NCBI GenBank assembly: GCA_902782225.1
Contig: CACZMF010000021.1
Coordinates: forward strand, 1 to 42,993
Length of the DNA: 42,993 bases
Direction of reading: 5' to 3'
Origin: an uncultured Bacteroidia bacterium
Lineage (GTDB): Bacteria > Bacteroidota > Bacteroidia > Bacteroidales > UBA932
In this document: positions 40,872 through 42,993 of the stretch, one piece after another
How the letters are laid out: each line of letters opens with the position of its first letter
Numbering within the stretch: the stretch's first letter is position 1
Program-made: the position numbers and the translations under genes
Notes under the pieces: model-generated
The model's input: the letters and a program-made list of their open reading frames with translations, nothing else
Databases searched by the model: none
What the model was told of the DNA's origin: nothing

Positions 40872-42993
40872 GCATTGAAGCCATCATATCGCTGATGAAA
40901 TCCGGAAGACCTGCACTCAGCAGATTTGAAAACATGACGATGATAAGAATAAATACGCAAAGAGAAATTGTAGACCGGTTTAATCGAAGGTATAAAGACT
41001 TCGGTATCTCGGCAAAATGGGATGCCGAAAGTGGAAATCTTACGGCAGACTATGGTGAGCCTGGTAAGCTGCGCCGCATTAATGCAGCCATCATCAAGAA
41101 CATGGAAGAGGAAATTGTCCGTGGCCAGGGCTTTGGTGCAGTCTGGGGCGAAGGACTTAATGACAATGGTGTTCGCGGCGTCATTATCGATGGTCATATC
41201 CATGCAGATGATTTGCGTGAGTTAAAAGAGCGCGGCATCAGTGAAGAGTCTATCAATACCATGATTAAGGCGTACGAGGAAGCCCATGGTGCTAAGATTA
41301 TCGGCATAAATAACTTCCTGAGTCAGTATTCTTACCAGTCCAGTGCGGCGGCAAATGAGTTTAATGCACAGATGGCCAGGGCAGAAACGGATGCGGAAAA
41401 AGCAGAGCTTATCGAGCGCTTTACAAAATCAAATCCGGATTTTTCTATACAGGATATCGCAAATCTGCATACGGACAGACAGTTTGGGCAGAATGACCCA
41501 TTTAATCCCACGAACCGCAACATGATTATCGATTTGGGGGAAAATTCCAAGCAACGGTATGTGGCCGTTCCACTGGAAAATCTTTCCGTAATGGATGCTT
41601 CAAGCGGCAGCGGTGTAATCTCAAGTTCAGAAATCCGCGACAGTATTGGCTCCTTGTCCCATTATTATCAGGAACAGGTTAATCGGGGAGCAACGGTCAG
41701 CCAATTCTACAAAGAGGAATTTGATAAAGGCGTTGACAAGCTGTTAAAAGCCGTTGTAAATCTTTCCGTCCACAAAGAAGGTGCAGCAGCCCAGGTAACC
41801 AGCGACTATATCACAGGTTCTGGAATCTTCAAGGCGGATATTATTCGCATGACGGCCGACAACACCTTTGAGACGTTAACCCGTAACGAGGCAGGAGAAA
41901 TCACTTATGTTGGTAAGAAAAAAGCTTTCAGCTTAATGAACACTGCAATGGTTGATGGCATGAGCCTTGCCGAACACACAAGGCTTGGCCACAACATCAA
42001 TGCAACATTCCTGGGGGAAGATTTCTTCCTGAATGCGCTCCAGGATGAGAGTATGAATAACATCCTTGGGCAGCTCGGAATAAGCGATAGCAAGGCTACG
42101 ATAAACAACTTCCTCGACAACATTAACGACGGCGGCGGTCTTGGTCTGCAGATGCGTCAACCTGCAGAGTATAATACTTCCGTCGGTGGCTCCTATTTGT
42201 TCCTCGACAGAACTTTATCCCGCAATCAGGCGCGTATCACACAAAGCACGCTTGCCGGTCAGAACGGTGATAAGGACGGTGACTTGGTGTACGCCCTCCT
42301 TGCCCGTGCGGATGCCGAAATCAAGGTAACGGGAACAAATGAAAATGGTGAAGCAGTCGTCTTAAAATCATTTAATGCCCGTATCAATAATCTCCAAAAG
42401 AGCCTTATTGAAAACAATCTTGATGTGGATAAAATGGGGATTGAAGGGCTGGACAAGTACTCTAATGTGCAGCTTAGCGTTGGCTTTGCGGGAGGAGACC
42501 CGTTCGAAGCTTATGCTCGTTCAGCAGAGGTAATTGGGACATCATCACTTACCGGTATTAACCGTGATGTTCTGGCGCTTAACGATTTAGATAAAGCCAT
42601 CAGAATCCGCAACGAAAAAGCAGAGACAATGGTCGGCGGCATGGTATGGGATTCCCGTAAACTCACTGTAGGTGAGCGCAATGAGTTTAGCGAAACATTC
42701 GAGCGGGAAATCCAGAACAGCGAAGAATTCCGTCAGGCTATCGAGCAATATAACAGTACAAACAAAAAAGAAATAACGCTGGAAACCTTAGCGTCGGACA
42801 ACCTGGCTACAACGTCTGACGGCAAGGGGATTGCCGATATATATCTGGAAAACAAGTATGGCGGGAAGACCGATTCAGCTGCTTATGGACGGGAAGCAGA
42901 GGTACTTGCCAATCAGGTGAATAAACTCAACATTGATGAGGAAATCGCGGCCCATATGGGTAGAGAACGGGCAGGTATTTTCAACATGAATAC
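40871..42993 (+). CDS. Interior fragment of a large phage-like protein, candidate two-barrel RNA polymerase
   Basis: A frame open for 707 codons from the rRNA junction to the window edge without a stop; both ends are cut off. The base composition is visibly poorer in GC than the host genes, and codon use is different. Upstream of the first ATG (40934) the frame already reads protein-like (IEAIISLMKSGRPALSRFEN), so the true start is lost. At codons 429-431 RQP, and 38 residues later NGDKDGD (465-471, bases 42263-42283). This mirrors the R-x-P and N-A-D-F-D-G-D elements of beta-prime, which are 35 apart, with ARITQSTLAGQ in between like the strand before the metal loop. Three Asp could bind the catalytic Mg2+. 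No other family resemblance is recognised; large tailed phages encode such enzymes. Confidence 0.6.

Overview
The window reads as one contig from an uncultured, GC-rich member of the Bacteroidales, probably from a gut or rumen. The main evidence is: promoters of the Bacteroidota type (TTTG, about 19 bases, TAnnTTTG) upstream of rplC and of the 23S rRNA; little sign of Shine-Dalgarno sites; several Bacteroidota-style lipoproteins; a two-gene transketolase; and an arginine operon with the Bacteroides-type N-succinylornithine carbamoyltransferase. The last 2.1 kb have different base composition and codon use and look like phage DNA joined to the contig.

Layout. 76-3299: sodium:solute symporter and a secreted metallophosphoesterase, translationally coupled. 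3303-7211 (minus): seven genes of the S10 ribosomal operon (rplC-rplD-rplW-rplB-rpsS-rplV-rpsC) with their own promoter and a strong terminator; rpsJ and rplP and the genes that normally follow are not here, and rpsS carries an apparent 20-base deletion with frameshift. 7343-11911 (plus): nadE, an M24B aminopeptidase, a membrane-anchored coiled-coil protein, hemW. 11983-15138 (minus): lepA, an ECF sigma factor, a small membrane protein and a Spy/LTXXQ-like periplasmic protein. 15202-17475: split transketolase and a small membrane protein. 17560-17919: a lone HicB-like protein.

18244-30344 is a glycan-degradation region without SusC/SusD: a GH109-type NAD-dependent glycosidase, a periplasmic glyoxalase-fold lipoprotein, an exported FAD oxidoreductase, a GH78 rhamnosidase, a GH28-CE15 fusion and a GH3 glucosidase. 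The set suits pectin, especially rhamnogalacturonan, with a redox component. Repeats are concentrated here: a 28-bp x4 array over a stop codon, a 73-bp duplication, and 96-bp in-frame repeats inside the GH28-CE15 gene.

30453-38423 is a compact arginine operon: GNAT (ArgA-like), argG, argC, argD, argF', argB, argE, argH, most of them abutting or overlapping. It is followed by a convergent PIN toxin/antitoxin pair.

39252-40871 holds a promoter and the 5' half of a 23S rRNA gene with no 16S before it and a 34-bp internal duplication. At about 40871 the rRNA stops and a 707-codon frame, open to the window end, begins. It carries an R-x-P ... N-G-D-K-D-G-D arrangement resembling the catalytic barrel of multisubunit RNA polymerase beta-prime. 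This is the most novel-looking item. The junction is probably an assembly chimera, but the phage-like polymerase fragment is interesting in itself.
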